A stretch of DNA of 64,000 bases from Roseateles terrae (GTDB lineage: Bacteria > Pseudomonadota > Gammaproteobacteria > Burkholderiales > Burkholderiaceae_C). Numbering within the stretch: the first letter of the stretch is position 1; the number at the start of each line of letters is the position of its first letter. The DNA lies in contig NZ_JACHXO010000001.1 in NCBI RefSeq assembly GCF_014192155.1, forward strand, positions 646,069 through 710,068, written 5' to 3'. The translations under genes were made by a program, and so were the position numbers. Below, in pieces: positions 53,869-62,828 of this stretch. The notes under the pieces were generated by a model, which was not told where the DNA came from, made no database searches, and was given only the letters and a program-made list of their open reading frames with translations.

Positions 53869-54408
53869 ATGACCTTCCCCCATGATGCAGACGGACGCAG
53901 CCCCGATGCCGGGCCCGTGTCGACCCGAAGGCCGGCCGCCGACCCTGACACGGCACAGCGACACGCCGATGCCGGCGGCGATTGGTCCGCGCAGATCGAC
54001 GCCACCCCGCGGCAGGCAGCACAGCGCCGCTGGATCGACGCGACTGTCGGTGCGGCCGCCCAGCGGGAGGAGGCGCCCGCGGCTCCGAATCTCACCGGCA
54101 TGCCGGATTCGCTGAAATCCGGGCTGGAGTCGATGTCCGGCATGGACCTGTCGGACGTGCGGGTGCATACGAACTCCAGCCGCCCGGCGCAGCTCAATGC
54201 GCTGGCGTACGCGCAGGGTAGCGACATCCATCTCGCGCCGGGGCAGGAGCAGCATCTCCCGCATGAGGCCTGGCATGTGGTGCAGCAGCGCCAGGGCCGG
54301 GTGGCACCGACGATGGAGGTGAGCGGCGTGCCGGTGAACGACGACCACTCACTGGAGGCGGAGGCGGACCGCATGGGCGATCTGGCCAGCCGCCACGGCG
54401 GCGGCTGA
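53869..54408 (+). CDS. Stand-alone DUF4157 (eCIS core domain) protein with HExxH motif
   Basis: This 179-aa protein has a polar N-terminus (1-75) and a complete DUF4157 domain: [57 protein letters not shown] (HExxH at 132-136) and [21 protein letters not shown]4157 usually forms the N-terminal part of eCIS effectors and is a putative zinc metalloprotease. Here it ends at residue 179 with no toxin attached. AGAAGGA precedes ATG 53869. It is the last gene of the operon and could be a cargo, or a loading or processing protein. Confidence 0.9.
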   Translation: MTFPHDADGRSPDAGPVSTRRPAADPDTAQRHADAGGDWSAQIDATPRQAAQRRWIDATVGAAAQREEAPAAPNLTGMPDSLKSGLESMSGMDLSDVRVHTNSSRPAQLNALAYAQGSDIHLAPGQEQHLPHEAWHVVQQRQGRVAPTMEVSGVPVNDDHSLEAEADRMGDLASRHGGG

Positions 54409-54569
54409 CCGCCGCCGGCCTGGCACCGGTCAGCCGGGCCGGCCATCCGCTGATGGGACCGCTTGAGCCGGTGCCTCAGCGCCGGTGCCTCAGCATGAGT
54501 GATCAGGCGCCGGGGGGTCAGCACTCGGCGGCCACCAAACGCTGCGGCACGTCCGGCCACGCCCGGCGC

Positions 54570-54902
54570 TCAGCCGAGCCGATGCGCATCCTGCAGCAGG
54601 TTCAGCGCCTGTTCGGTGTCGCCATGGCGGACGGCCCAGATGGCCTTGTCCAAATGCGCCACACCGCGCTCGCTCACCTCATCATGCTGTGCGATCAGCG
54701 CCTGACGGGTTTCACGCATCATTTGCAGCGCATGGTCTTCATGCGAGCAATAAAGCTCCACCCGCACATCGCGCAACTGCTGCTGCAGGTGCGACCGGCG
54801 CTGCTCACGGCCGGCGAGTTCATCATCCTGAACGGGCGCTGCCGAAGCAGACGCCGCGGCAAACGCCGCCATCAGGGCCAGGATCGGGGAGGTCTTGCTC
54901 AT
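54570..54902 (-). CDS. Small secreted helical protein, 110 aa
   Basis: A clear signal peptide (ILALMAAFAAASASA, cleavage before APV at about residue 22) is followed by a charged helical protein with RREQ- and HLQQQLRDVRVELYCSHEDH-like heptads and a TPR-like end (VRHGDTEQALNLLQDAHRL). Family not recognised. It is transcribed towards the eCIS operon end, on the opposite strand, with no convincing partner. Probably periplasmic. Confidence 0.7.
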   Translation of the reverse strand: MSKTSPILALMAAFAAASASAAPVQDDELAGREQRRSHLQQQLRDVRVELYCSHEDHALQMMRETRQALIAQHDEVSERGVAHLDKAIWAVRHGDTEQALNLLQDAHRLG

Positions 54903-55215
54903 GTCGTACTCCTGTGGGCGCCGCTGCGAAAGACTGCAATCGGGGGAGAAGGAATCGCGACGCCGTGAGACACAGCGTGCGCCCCGAGTGTTAGACCCCG
55001 CTTAAGCCGATGTTGCTGCTCTGCAAAGCGCGCGAGTGGCGCCCCCGCGACCACCGCGCCCGCCGCGCCCACCGCGCCCAACACCCACGGTCTTCGGCCC
55101 TTGCCTCCCGTTTTGCCTCCCCTTTTGTCACCCTTTACATCCGCTCCGGGTTTCCCCGCCTTCATTCGTGCAGCGCCCGAACTAATATCAGTTGCAGCCC
55201 GCATCGATAGCAGGC
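54903..55215. other. Intergenic region upstream of the ROK regulator
   Basis: This 313-bp stretch lacks a convincing gene. It contains a GC-rich imperfect repeat of CCGCGCCCAC-like units near 55055-55085 and a C/T-rich tract near 55100-55135. The AT-rich palindrome at 55180-55193 is next to the regulator start. An open frame on the minus strand crosses the region (see rejected items). Confidence 0.5.
55180..55193. promoter_or_regulatory. Near-perfect 14-bp palindrome, candidate XylR operator
   Basis: AACTAATATCAGTT is palindromic except for one base pair and lies 22 bp before ATG 55216 in an otherwise GC-rich region; it also contains a TAATAT sequence that could serve as a -10 element. ROK-type XylR repressors use AT-rich inverted repeats with a CTAA/TTAG flavour, so autoregulation is plausible. 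The match is suggestive only. Confidence 0.45.
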
Positions 55216-56478
55216 ATGGAGACAAGTTTGCAGAGCGAAGGCGGCAGCAGCCAGCAGTGGCTGAAGCTCATCAACCGCATGGCGCTGGTGCGTCATCTGT
55301 GCGTTCACCCCGGCCTGTCCCGCGCGGACCTGGCGGTCGAGGTGGGCCTGACCAAGTCGACCATCAGCGCCCTCACCCGGGAGCTGATCGCCGAGGGCTG
55401 GTTGATGGAAAGCGGCGTCGTCGCCACCGGCGATCTCGGTCGACGCCCCACCCCGCTCTTCATCAACCCCGACCGTCTGATGCTGCTCGGTGCCGAAGTC
55501 GGCATTGAGTCCGTGCGGGTGGTGGCCACCTCCCTCACCGGGGACATCCGCGCCCGGGCGGTCAGCGCCTATGGGTCCAGCCGCTCCGCCAGGGCCTGCA
55601 TCGGCGTGCTTGCCTCGCTGCTGCAGAAGGTGTGCGGGCAACTGGAGTCCTCGCAGGACATCATCGGCATCGGTGTCGGTCTTCCCGGTGGCGTGGATGA
55701 GGCGCAAGGCGTCCTGCATTTCGCCCCGAATCTTGGCTGGCGCGATCTCCCCGTTGGCGCCTGGCTGGGCGAGCGCCTGGCCGGCACGCCGCTGGCCGAT
55801 GTCCCGCTCTACCTGCAGAACGAAGCCGATGTGGCCGCGCTCGGGGAGATGGAATTCAATCCGACGCCGCAGCCCATGGACCCGCTGCTCTACGTGAGCA
55901 TCAACCAGGGGGTGGGCGCCGGAGTGATCGTCGGCGACCGGTTGCTGACCGGCAGCCGAGGCTTTGCGGGTGAAGTGGGCCACATGGTGTTGCAGATCGA
56001 CGGCCCGCTGTGCAGCTGCGGCCGCCGCGGCTGCGCCGAAGCGTTGATTGGCATGCGCGCCATGCTGCGCCCGGATGAGGCCGCCGAACCCGGCCCGCAT
56101 TCACTGGCCGAAGTTCGGGCCCGCCTGATCGACAAGGACCGCCCCACGCTCAAGTCCGTGACCACCGCCGGGCGTTATCTTGGCGTGCTGCTGCAGAACC
56201 TCAATACCGCCTACGACCCCGCCTGCATCGTGCTGGGCGGCGCCGTGCTTGAGTTGGGCGATCCGTTCCTCCAGCCGGCGCTGGACACGCTCACCGGCTA
56301 CGCCCAGGCCGCCAGCCTGGCCCCGCCGCTGGTGCGCACCTCCAGATTCGGCGCCGATGCCGTCGCCGCGGGCGCTGCCGCACTGGCCCGATATCGCGTC
56401 ACCCGACCGCAGTTGCCGCAGGCCAGCGCCAGCCGCGGCGCCTCCATTGCAAACGAAGACACCGAGGAGTCGCTCTGA
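55216..56478 (+). CDS. xylR: ROK family transcriptional regulator (XylR-like)
   Basis: This 420-aa protein has an N-terminal winged HTH (about 20-65, LSRADLAVEVGLTKSTISAL) and a ROK domain with IGIGVGLPGGVDEAQGVLHF, NQGVGAGVIVGDRLLTGSRG, FAGEVGHM and the zinc-binding CSCGRRGCAE motif. It precedes xylB with a 1-base overlap (TGATG) and xylA, making xylose the likely inducer. I chose ATG 55216 over an in-frame TTG at 55192. Confidence 0.88.
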   Translation: METSLQSEGGSSQQWLKLINRMALVRHLCVHPGLSRADLAVEVGLTKSTISALTRELIAEGWLMESGVVATGDLGRRPTPLFINPDRLMLLGAEVGIESVRVVATSLTGDIRARAVSAYGSSRSARACIGVLASLLQKVCGQLESSQDIIGIGVGLPGGVDEAQGVLHFAPNLGWRDLPVGAWLGERLAGTPLADVPLYLQNEADVAALGEMEFNPTPQPMDPLLYVSINQGVGAGVIVGDRLLTGSRGFAGEVGHMVLQIDGPLCSCGRRGCAEALIGMRAMLRPDEAAEPGPHSLAEVRARLIDKDRPTLKSVTTAGRYLGVLLQNLNTAYDPACIVLGGAVLELGDPFLQPALDTLTGYAQAASLAPPLVRTSRFGADAVAAGAAALARYRVTRPQLPQASASRGASIANEDTEESL

Positions 56479-57965
56479 TGTATCTTGGGATCGATCTCGG
56501 CACCTCCGAAATCAAGCTCCTGCTGCTGGACGCCCAGGGCCAGGCACGCGGACGTGCCAGCGCGCCGCTGACGGTGCAGCGCCCTCGCCCGCTGTGGTCA
56601 GAACAAGACCCGGCCAGCTGGTGGACGGCGACGGCGCAGGCGGTTGCAGCGCTGCGCGCCTCGGCGCCGGACGCATGGTCGCAGATCCGCGGCATTGGCC
56701 TCTCTGGCCAGATGCACGGCGCCGTGCTGCTGGATGCGGCGGACCGGGTGCTGCGCCCCGCCATCTTGTGGAACGACGGCCGCAGCCATGCGGAATGTGA
56801 CGCGCTGACGTCGGCCGCGCCGCAGCTGGCGGACATTGCCGGCAACCTGGCGATGCCGGGCTTCACAGCGCCCAAGCTGCTGTGGGTGCGCCGCCATGAA
56901 CCCCAGATCTTCGACGCCACGGCCACCGTGCTGCTGCCCAAGGACTATCTGCGCCTGCTCCTGACCGGGGACAAGGTTACCGACCCGTCCGACGCGGCAG
57001 GAACGCTCTGGCTGGACGTGGCCGCGCGGGACTGGTCGGACGTGCTCCTGTCCGCCTGCGGCCTGCGCCGCGAGCACATGCCGCGGGTGGTCGAAAGCAA
57101 TCATGTCGGCGGCACCTTGCGCCCGGACCTGGCCCGCGACTGGGGCCTCTCGCCCGAGGTGGTCGTGGCCGGCAGCGCGGGCGACAACGCCGCCAGTGCC
57201 ATCGGCATCGGCGCGACGCGCCCCGGCGAAGGGTTCCTGTCCATGGGGACCTCCGGCGTGCTGTTCGTCGTCAACGACCGCTATCGCCCCAACCCCGCTT
57301 CGGCCGTCCATGCCTTCTGCCATGCCCTGCCCGGCCGCTGGCACCAGATGAGCGTGATGCTTTCGGCCGCCAGTGCGCTGCGCTGGTTCTGCCACTTCAG
57401 TGGCGCCAGCGACGAGGCTGCGCTGCTGACCGAGGTCGAAGCGCTGGCGCCGCAGGACCTCGCCACCGCGCCGCTGTTCCTGCCCTACCTGGCCGGCGAA
57501 CGCACGCCCCACAACGACCCCTTCGCCACCGGCCAGTTCCACGGTCTCACCCACGAAAGCACCCGCGCCCACGGCGGTTATGCGGTGCTGGAGGGCGTGG
57601 CCTTCGGCATGGCCGATGGGCTCGCGGCCCTGCAGGCGGCCGGCACCAGCGTGACCGAGCTGTCCTTTGTCGGAGGGGGCTCCCGCAGCGCCTACTGGGC
57701 CCAACTGATGGCGGATGTGCTGGGGGTGGACATCGTGCGCCATGCCGACGCCGATGCCGGCGGTGCGCTGGGCGCTGCGCGGCTGGCCTGGATGGCGGAC
57801 GGCGGTGACGAACGCACCGTCTGCCAGCGCCCGGCCGTCAGCGATCGATTCCAGCCGCGTGCGGATCGCAGCGCGGTGCTGGCGGCGCGCCTGGCGCGCT
57901 TCCGGGCGCTCTACCGCCAGCAACGGGAGCTTCCGCCGTTACCGACCGCCCCGTCGGCGTCCTGA
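56478..57965 (+). CDS. xylB: Xylulokinase
   Basis: This 495-aa FGGY kinase has the N-terminal phosphate-1 motif YLGIDLGTSEIKLLLLDAQG, GIGLSGQMHGAVLL, LWNDGRSHAECDAL and the C-terminal adenosine motif LSFVGGGSRSAYWAQLMAD. QMHGA and LWNDGR are characteristic of xylulokinases. It phosphorylates D-xylulose produced by XylA, 99 bp downstream. The start overlaps the xylR stop by one base. Confidence 0.95.
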   Translation: MYLGIDLGTSEIKLLLLDAQGQARGRASAPLTVQRPRPLWSEQDPASWWTATAQAVAALRASAPDAWSQIRGIGLSGQMHGAVLLDAADRVLRPAILWNDGRSHAECDALTSAAPQLADIAGNLAMPGFTAPKLLWVRRHEPQIFDATATVLLPKDYLRLLLTGDKVTDPSDAAGTLWLDVAARDWSDVLLSACGLRREHMPRVVESNHVGGTLRPDLARDWGLSPEVVVAGSAGDNAASAIGIGATRPGEGFLSMGTSGVLFVVNDRYRPNPASAVHAFCHALPGRWHQMSVMLSAASALRWFCHFSGASDEAALLTEVEALAPQDLATAPLFLPYLAGERTPHNDPFATGQFHGLTHESTRAHGGYAVLEGVAFGMADGLAALQAAGTSVTELSFVGGGSRSAYWAQLMADVLGVDIVRHADADAGGALGAARLAWMADGGDERTVCQRPAVSDRFQPRADRSAVLAARLARFRALYRQQRELPPLPTAPSAS

Positions 57966-58064
57966 CGCGATTCCCCCCTTGCATTCGCCCTGTGCCGGTT
58001 CTGACCCTCACTGCCCCACCCTGACGCGTCTTGAACGGTCCCCACCTACACCCTCTTCAGCACC

Positions 58065-59384
58065 ATGAGCAGCTACTTCTCCCACATTGCACCGATCCGC
58101 TATCAGGGCCCCGGCTCTGACGAAGCGCTCGCCTTCCGTCATTACGACAAGGACCGCATCGTCCTGGGCAAGCGTATGGAAGAGCACCTGCGCTTTGCGG
58201 TCTGCTACTGGCACAGCTTCTGCTGGACCGGTCTCGATCCGTTTGGCAGCGGCACCTTCGAGCGCCCCTGGTTCCAGGGGGGAGCCCTCATGGAGCTGGC
58301 CGAGATCAAGGCGCAGGCCGCCTTCGATTTCTTCAGCCGTCTCGGCACCCCGTATTACTGCTTCCACGACCGCGACGTGGCGCCGGAGGGCAGCACCCCG
58401 CGTGAGAGCCACGAGCATCTGGCCCGCATGGTGGACGTGCTTGGCGAGCATCAGCAGCGCACCGGCGTGAAGCTGCTCTGGGGCACCGCCAACCTGTTCA
58501 GCCATCGCCGGTTCATGGCCGGCGCCGCCAGCAATCCGGACCCGGAGATCTTCGCCATGGCGGCCCTGCAGGTGCGCGACGCAATGGACGCCACGATGCG
58601 TCTGGGCGGTGAGAACTACGTCCTGTGGGGCGGTCGCGAAGGTTATGAAACCTTGCTCAACACCGACGTCGATCAGGAACTGGACCAGCTCGGCCGGTTC
58701 CTGTCCATGGTAGTGGACTACAAGCACCGCAAGGGCTTCAAGGGCACCATCCTGCTCGAACCCAAGCCGCGTGAACCGTCCAAGCATCAGTACGACTTCG
58801 ACAGCGCCACCGTCTACGGCTTCCTCACCCGCTACGGGCTGGAGAAGGAGGTCAAGGTCAACATCGAAGCCAACCACGCCACGCTCTCCGGCCACTCCTT
58901 CGAGCATGAGATCGCTGTCGCTGCCTCGATGGGCATCCTCGGCAGCATCGACATGAACCGTGGGGATCCTCAACTGGGCTGGGACACCGACCAGTTCCCC
59001 AACAACGTGCCCGAGATGGCGCTGGCGCTGTATCACATCCTGCAGGCCGGCGGCCTGGGCAGCGGCGGCCTCAACTTCGATGCGAAGGTGCGTCGCCAGT
59101 CGCTGGATGCGGAAGACCTGTTCCACGGCCACATCGGTGGCATGGACGTCTGCGCCAAGGCGCTGCTGGTGGCCGAACAGATGATCCAGGATGGTCGTCT
59201 GGCCGAGGCCTTGAAGCAGCGTTACGCCGGCTGGTCCACACCCGAGGGGCGCGACATCCTCGAAGGCCGCCGCACCCTGGAACAGCTCGCCGACCAGGTG
59301 CTGAGCCGCAACGCCGATGTGGCGCCGCGCTCCGGTCGGCAGGAATATCTGGAGAACCTGGTCAATCGTTTCTGCGCCGCCTGA
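58065..59384 (+). CDS. xylA: Xylose isomerase
   Basis: This 439-aa class II isomerase retains the catalytic His101 and Asp104 ([11 protein letters not shown]), the metal-binding [39 protein letters not shown]-like block with metal His, and [20 protein letters not shown]. Length and residue numbering match the Escherichia coli enzyme. It converts D-xylose to D-xylulose in the cytoplasm. A terminator follows at 59540-59584. Confidence 0.97.
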   Translation: MSSYFSHIAPIRYQGPGSDEALAFRHYDKDRIVLGKRMEEHLRFAVCYWHSFCWTGLDPFGSGTFERPWFQGGALMELAEIKAQAAFDFFSRLGTPYYCFHDRDVAPEGSTPRESHEHLARMVDVLGEHQQRTGVKLLWGTANLFSHRRFMAGAASNPDPEIFAMAALQVRDAMDATMRLGGENYVLWGGREGYETLLNTDVDQELDQLGRFLSMVVDYKHRKGFKGTILLEPKPREPSKHQYDFDSATVYGFLTRYGLEKEVKVNIEANHATLSGHSFEHEIAVAASMGILGSIDMNRGDPQLGWDTDQFPNNVPEMALALYHILQAGGLGSGGLNFDAKVRRQSLDAEDLFHGHIGGMDVCAKALLVAEQMIQDGRLAEALKQRYAGWSTPEGRDILEGRRTLEQLADQVLSRNADVAPRSGRQEYLENLVNRFCAA

Positions 59385-59721
59385 GGCGCTCGTCCCGCGG
59401 CCGCACGCATGGCCTCATGCAGGGCCTGACGCAGGTCCTGGCCGCAACGCCCTGATGCAGTTCCCGCCGGATGGCCCTCCGCGCCGTCCGGCCCCCCGTC
59501 CACCTGGACCTCTTCCCTCCAGCCTGACGCTGAAAGCTTCCCGCGCCGGCCCAAGGGCCTGAGCCGCGCGGGTCTGTGTTTTTTCGATGTCCGCAAGGAC
59601 GTCAGCGCCCATGAAGGTGCTCTGCCGCCAGCCTCTGCCAGGTTGGCAACGGATCGCCGCAAATCCTCACGAGGCCTCGCCAATGAGCAAGAGGCCCACA
59701 CCAGAAGAGATTGGAGACAAC
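59385..59721. other. Intergenic region between xylA and the second TonB receptor
   Basis: This 337-bp stretch lacks a convincing separate gene. It holds the xylA terminator (59540-59584) and, after it, roughly 135 bp that must contain the TonB receptor promoter and leader. The in-frame ATGs at 59611 and 59683 upstream of the preferred receptor start lie here, but the encoded residues are not signal-peptide-like. Confidence 0.5.
59540..59584 (+). terminator. Rho-independent terminator after xylA
   Basis: CCCGCGC (59540-59546) pairs with GCGCGGG (59566-59572), with an inner GGCCC/GGGCC helix (59548-59552, 59555-59559). A TGTGTTTTTT tract follows, ending at 59584. It separates the xylR-xylB-xylA unit from the TonB receptor. 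Confidence 0.75.
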
Positions 59722-62700
59722 ATGCGCACACACCAGCGGACCGCGGTATCCCTTGCCGCCGCCCAGGCCACCTGCATGATCGGTGGCCTCGTCTTCAGCC
59801 AGCTCGCCGCGGCTCAAGGTCCTTCGACCCCACCTCCAGCACCGGAAGCCCCGGCCGCCACCGCGTCGGCCCCGGCCGGCAACCGCCAGGAGGTGCCCAC
59901 CAAGGTGGAGACGGTGGTGGTGACCGGCAAGCGCGCCGCGCTCAGTTCCGCCCAGCGGATCAAGCAGAACGCCGATGAGGTGGTCGACTCCATCGTGGCT
60001 GACGACATCGGCAAGCTGCCCGACCGCTCGGTGACCGAAGTGCTGGCACGGGTCGTCGGCGTGACGATGGACCGGACCATGTCCAAGGACGATCCTGAGC
60101 ACTTCTCGGTCGAAGGCTCCGGCATCACCATCCGCGGGCTGACCTTCGTCCGCTCCGAAATGAATGGCCGCGATTCCTTCAGTGCCAATGGTGGCCGTGC
60201 GCTCAACTTCGAGGATGTGCCGCCGGAGCTGATGTCCGCCGTGGACATCTACAAGAACCCGTCGGCCGAGCAGATCGAAGGCGGCATCGGCGGTCTGGTG
60301 AATTTGCGTACGGCCCTGCCGTTTGATTTTTCGGGCCTCAAGACAGCGTTGTCAGTTCAGACAACCTATTCGGATCTGAAGAAGAAATCGTCGCCGGGCC
60401 TGTCCGGGCTGGTCTCGAACCGCTGGAATACCGACCTCGGCCAGTTCGGCGCCCTGCTGCATCTGGCCACTTCCAAAAGCAGCACCCGGACCGACGCATT
60501 CCAGGTGGAGCCCTATTACCCGCTGGCCAATGCGGTCGATGGTCAGGCCGCCGGCACCTACCTGTGGGTGCCCAAGGGTTCGGCGTGGCGGACGCTGGAC
60601 TTCGACCGCAAGCGCGACGGCCTTTATGGCGCGCTGCAATGGAAGAACGACACCGTCGAATCGTCTCTCACCTACTTCAAAAGCAAGTACAAGATGGCGT
60701 GGGACGAACGCGCCATCTTCGCGCAGTCCGACCCTTACAAGATGCGGGTGCGGGACGGCGTCTTCGGCAGCAACGGCGAATTCCTCTCCGGCACGCTCTT
60801 CAACAGCGACAGTACCGGCATCAATTTTGGCTCGGACACCCGCACCGCCTGGCGCAAATCGGACACGCAGGATCTGGGCTGGAAGCTCAGCTGGCAGCCC
60901 AACAACCGCTGGCAGCTCAATTCGGACCTGCAATACATCCGCGCCAACAGCCGTGCCTTCGACTCGACCGTCGGCATGGGCATGTTCATGGAGAGCGAGA
61001 CCATCGATCTGCGCGGCGGCCGCCCCACTCTGACCTTCAGCGATGCCGAACGCGCCGCGCTGCTGGACCCCTCCCGTTACTACTGGGCCTTCACCCAGGA
61101 ACATCAGGACAAAAGCAAGGCGACCGAGAAGGCGTGGAAGGGCGACGCCCGCTTCCGCTTTGAAGACGGCGTGCTGCAGGACCTGCGCTTCGGCGTGCGC
61201 TTCACCGAACGCGACGCCACGACGATCAACACCACACCCAAATACTTCTGGTCGCCGATTTCGCAGCCCTGGCAGCTGGGCTGGGACATCGGACAGCTCG
61301 CCTTCCTGAACGACCCGCGCTTCAACACCAACCACGACGTCTACAACTTCAACAATTTCTTCGGCGGCAAGGCCTCGGTGCCGTCGCTGATTTTCCCCAC
61401 GGCCAATACGGCCTCCGGTTATCCGGACAGCTACGCCGCGCTGCACACCTTTCACGACATCCTCTGCGCGGCGCAGCACGCGGGCGACAGCTCAAGTTGC
61501 ACGAAGTGGGCCCCGGCGCCATTCGGCACCGACCCCATCGGCACCAACGACCAGACCGAGAAGACCCAGGCCGCCTATGCCCAATTGCGTTTTGCGCTGG
61601 AGGACAACTTTGGCGTGCCGGTGGACGGCAACGTGGGCCTGCGGGTGGTCCGCACCCGCATGGATGCCGCCGGCTACACCACCTTTTCCGGGACGCAGGT
61701 GCCGGTGAATGCTGCCGGCGTGCCGGTGCCGGTGATCCCCAACTTCGCGGTCGCGCAGGACTACAGCCAGACCTACACCAACAGCCTGCCCAGTCTGAAC
61801 CTGCGCTTCAAGGCGAGCGAGAAGCTGCAGTTCCGGGCTGCGCTGGCCAAGGCGATCTCGCGTCCGGACTTCAGCCAGTTGCAGGCCACGACCCAGCTGT
61901 CGCAGACCGTCACCTCCAACACCGACGCCAACAACGTCACCACCGTCACCAACGTCAGCCGCACCGGCACGGCGGACGGCAACCCGATGCTCAAACCAGT
62001 CCGCGCCACCCAGGGCGACCTGACGGCCGAGTGGTACTTCAGCAGGACCGGCTCCTTCACGGTCGCGGCCTTCCACAAGGACCTGAAGGACGTCATCATC
62101 AATCAGACCACGGTGGTGCAGGTGCCCGATGTGACCGGGGCGGCGCAGAACTTCACCGTCACCTCGCCGATCAATGGCGCCAAGGCCAAAGTCAACGGTG
62201 TGGAACTGGCCTTCCAGACCTACTTCGACAGCTTGCCCGGCTGGCTCTCCGGGTTCGGGGTGCAGGCCAATTACACCTACGTGAAGAGCAGCACCAAGCT
62301 CTACAACCCGGTGACCTCGGCCTACTGCGCCGGCAGCAACAGCGCCTCCAACCTCAACCTGAACCTGAACGGCTGCGACACCGACGGCCGCTCCTTTGGC
62401 AATCTGCCACTGGCCAACCTGTCGAAGAATTCCTACAACCTGGCGCTGCTGTATGACCGCGGCCCGATCTCGGCCCGGGTGGCCTACAGCTGGCGGTCCA
62501 AGTACCTGCAGGCGGTGAACGTCAACGGCACCAACGGCGGCGATGGACTGGACACCAATCCAAACAGCCCGACCTTCGGCGGCACGTCGGTCGGCTGGGC
62601 GCTGCCCACCTGGGCCGATGCCTACGGGCAGCTGGATGCCGGCGTCTACTACAAGTGGAACGACAACCTGACCCTGGGTCTGGAAGGACAGAACCTCACC

Positions 62701-62805
62701 GACGCCACCTACAAGCAGTTGATGCAGCAGCACATCGGCATGATGGGTCGGGCCTGGTTCAACACCGGCCGGCGCTACACGCTGAGCGCCCGCATGTCCT
62801 TCTGA
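59722..62805 (+). CDS. TonB-dependent outer-membrane receptor of the xylose/xylan locus
   Basis: This 1027-aa receptor has a signal peptide ([20 protein letters not shown] then LAAAQG), a linker, and a plug with [40 protein letters not shown] and [17 protein letters not shown]. The barrel ends in Phe (SARMSF). I chose ATG 59722, preceded by GGAGACAAC, the same ribosome-binding context as the pectin-locus receptor; ATG 59683 is an alternative. Xylo-oligosaccharides are the inferred ligand from the neighbouring xyl genes. Confidence 0.92.
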   Translation: MRTHQRTAVSLAAAQATCMIGGLVFSQLAAAQGPSTPPPAPEAPAATASAPAGNRQEVPTKVETVVVTGKRAALSSAQRIKQNADEVVDSIVADDIGKLPDRSVTEVLARVVGVTMDRTMSKDDPEHFSVEGSGITIRGLTFVRSEMNGRDSFSANGGRALNFEDVPPELMSAVDIYKNPSAEQIEGGIGGLVNLRTALPFDFSGLKTALSVQTTYSDLKKKSSPGLSGLVSNRWNTDLGQFGALLHLATSKSSTRTDAFQVEPYYPLANAVDGQAAGTYLWVPKGSAWRTLDFDRKRDGLYGALQWKNDTVESSLTYFKSKYKMAWDERAIFAQSDPYKMRVRDGVFGSNGEFLSGTLFNSDSTGINFGSDTRTAWRKSDTQDLGWKLSWQPNNRWQLNSDLQYIRANSRAFDSTVGMGMFMESETIDLRGGRPTLTFSDAERAALLDPSRYYWAFTQEHQDKSKATEKAWKGDARFRFEDGVLQDLRFGVRFTERDATTINTTPKYFWSPISQPWQLGWDIGQLAFLNDPRFNTNHDVYNFNNFFGGKASVPSLIFPTANTASGYPDSYAALHTFHDILCAAQHAGDSSSCTKWAPAPFGTDPIGTNDQTEKTQAAYAQLRFALEDNFGVPVDGNVGLRVVRTRMDAAGYTTFSGTQVPVNAAGVPVPVIPNFAVAQDYSQTYTNSLPSLNLRFKASEKLQFRAALAKAISRPDFSQLQATTQLSQTVTSNTDANNVTTVTNVSRTGTADGNPMLKPVRATQGDLTAEWYFSRTGSFTVAAFHKDLKDVIINQTTVVQVPDVTGAAQNFTVTSPINGAKAKVNGVELAFQTYFDSLPGWLSGFGVQANYTYVKSSTKLYNPVTSAYCAGSNSASNLNLNLNGCDTDGRSFGNLPLANLSKNSYNLALLYDRGPISARVAYSWRSKYLQAVNVNGTNGGDGLDTNPNSPTFGGTSVGWALPTWADAYGQLDAGVYYKWNDNLTLGLEGQNLTDATYKQLMQQHIGMMGRAWFNTGRRYTLSARMSF

Positions 62806-62828
62806 CCCGTCGATCCGGAGAACCATCG

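Noticed and set aside
31941-54408. Interpretation as a type VI secretion system or remnant prophage tail
   Set aside because: No TssJ, TssL or TssM membrane complex, ClpV or capsid, portal, holin or lysin genes are present; Pvc6, LysM hub, CIS tape measure, Pvc15-type ATPase and DUF4157 are eCIS-specific.
54899-55225. 108-aa minus-strand open frame whose stop overlaps the start of the 110-aa secreted protein
   Set aside because: The ATGA overlap is attractive and one membrane helix is possible, but the N-terminal half is low-complexity Gly/Lys/Arg, its start falls inside the ROK gene promoter, and no family features are visible. A weak candidate at best.
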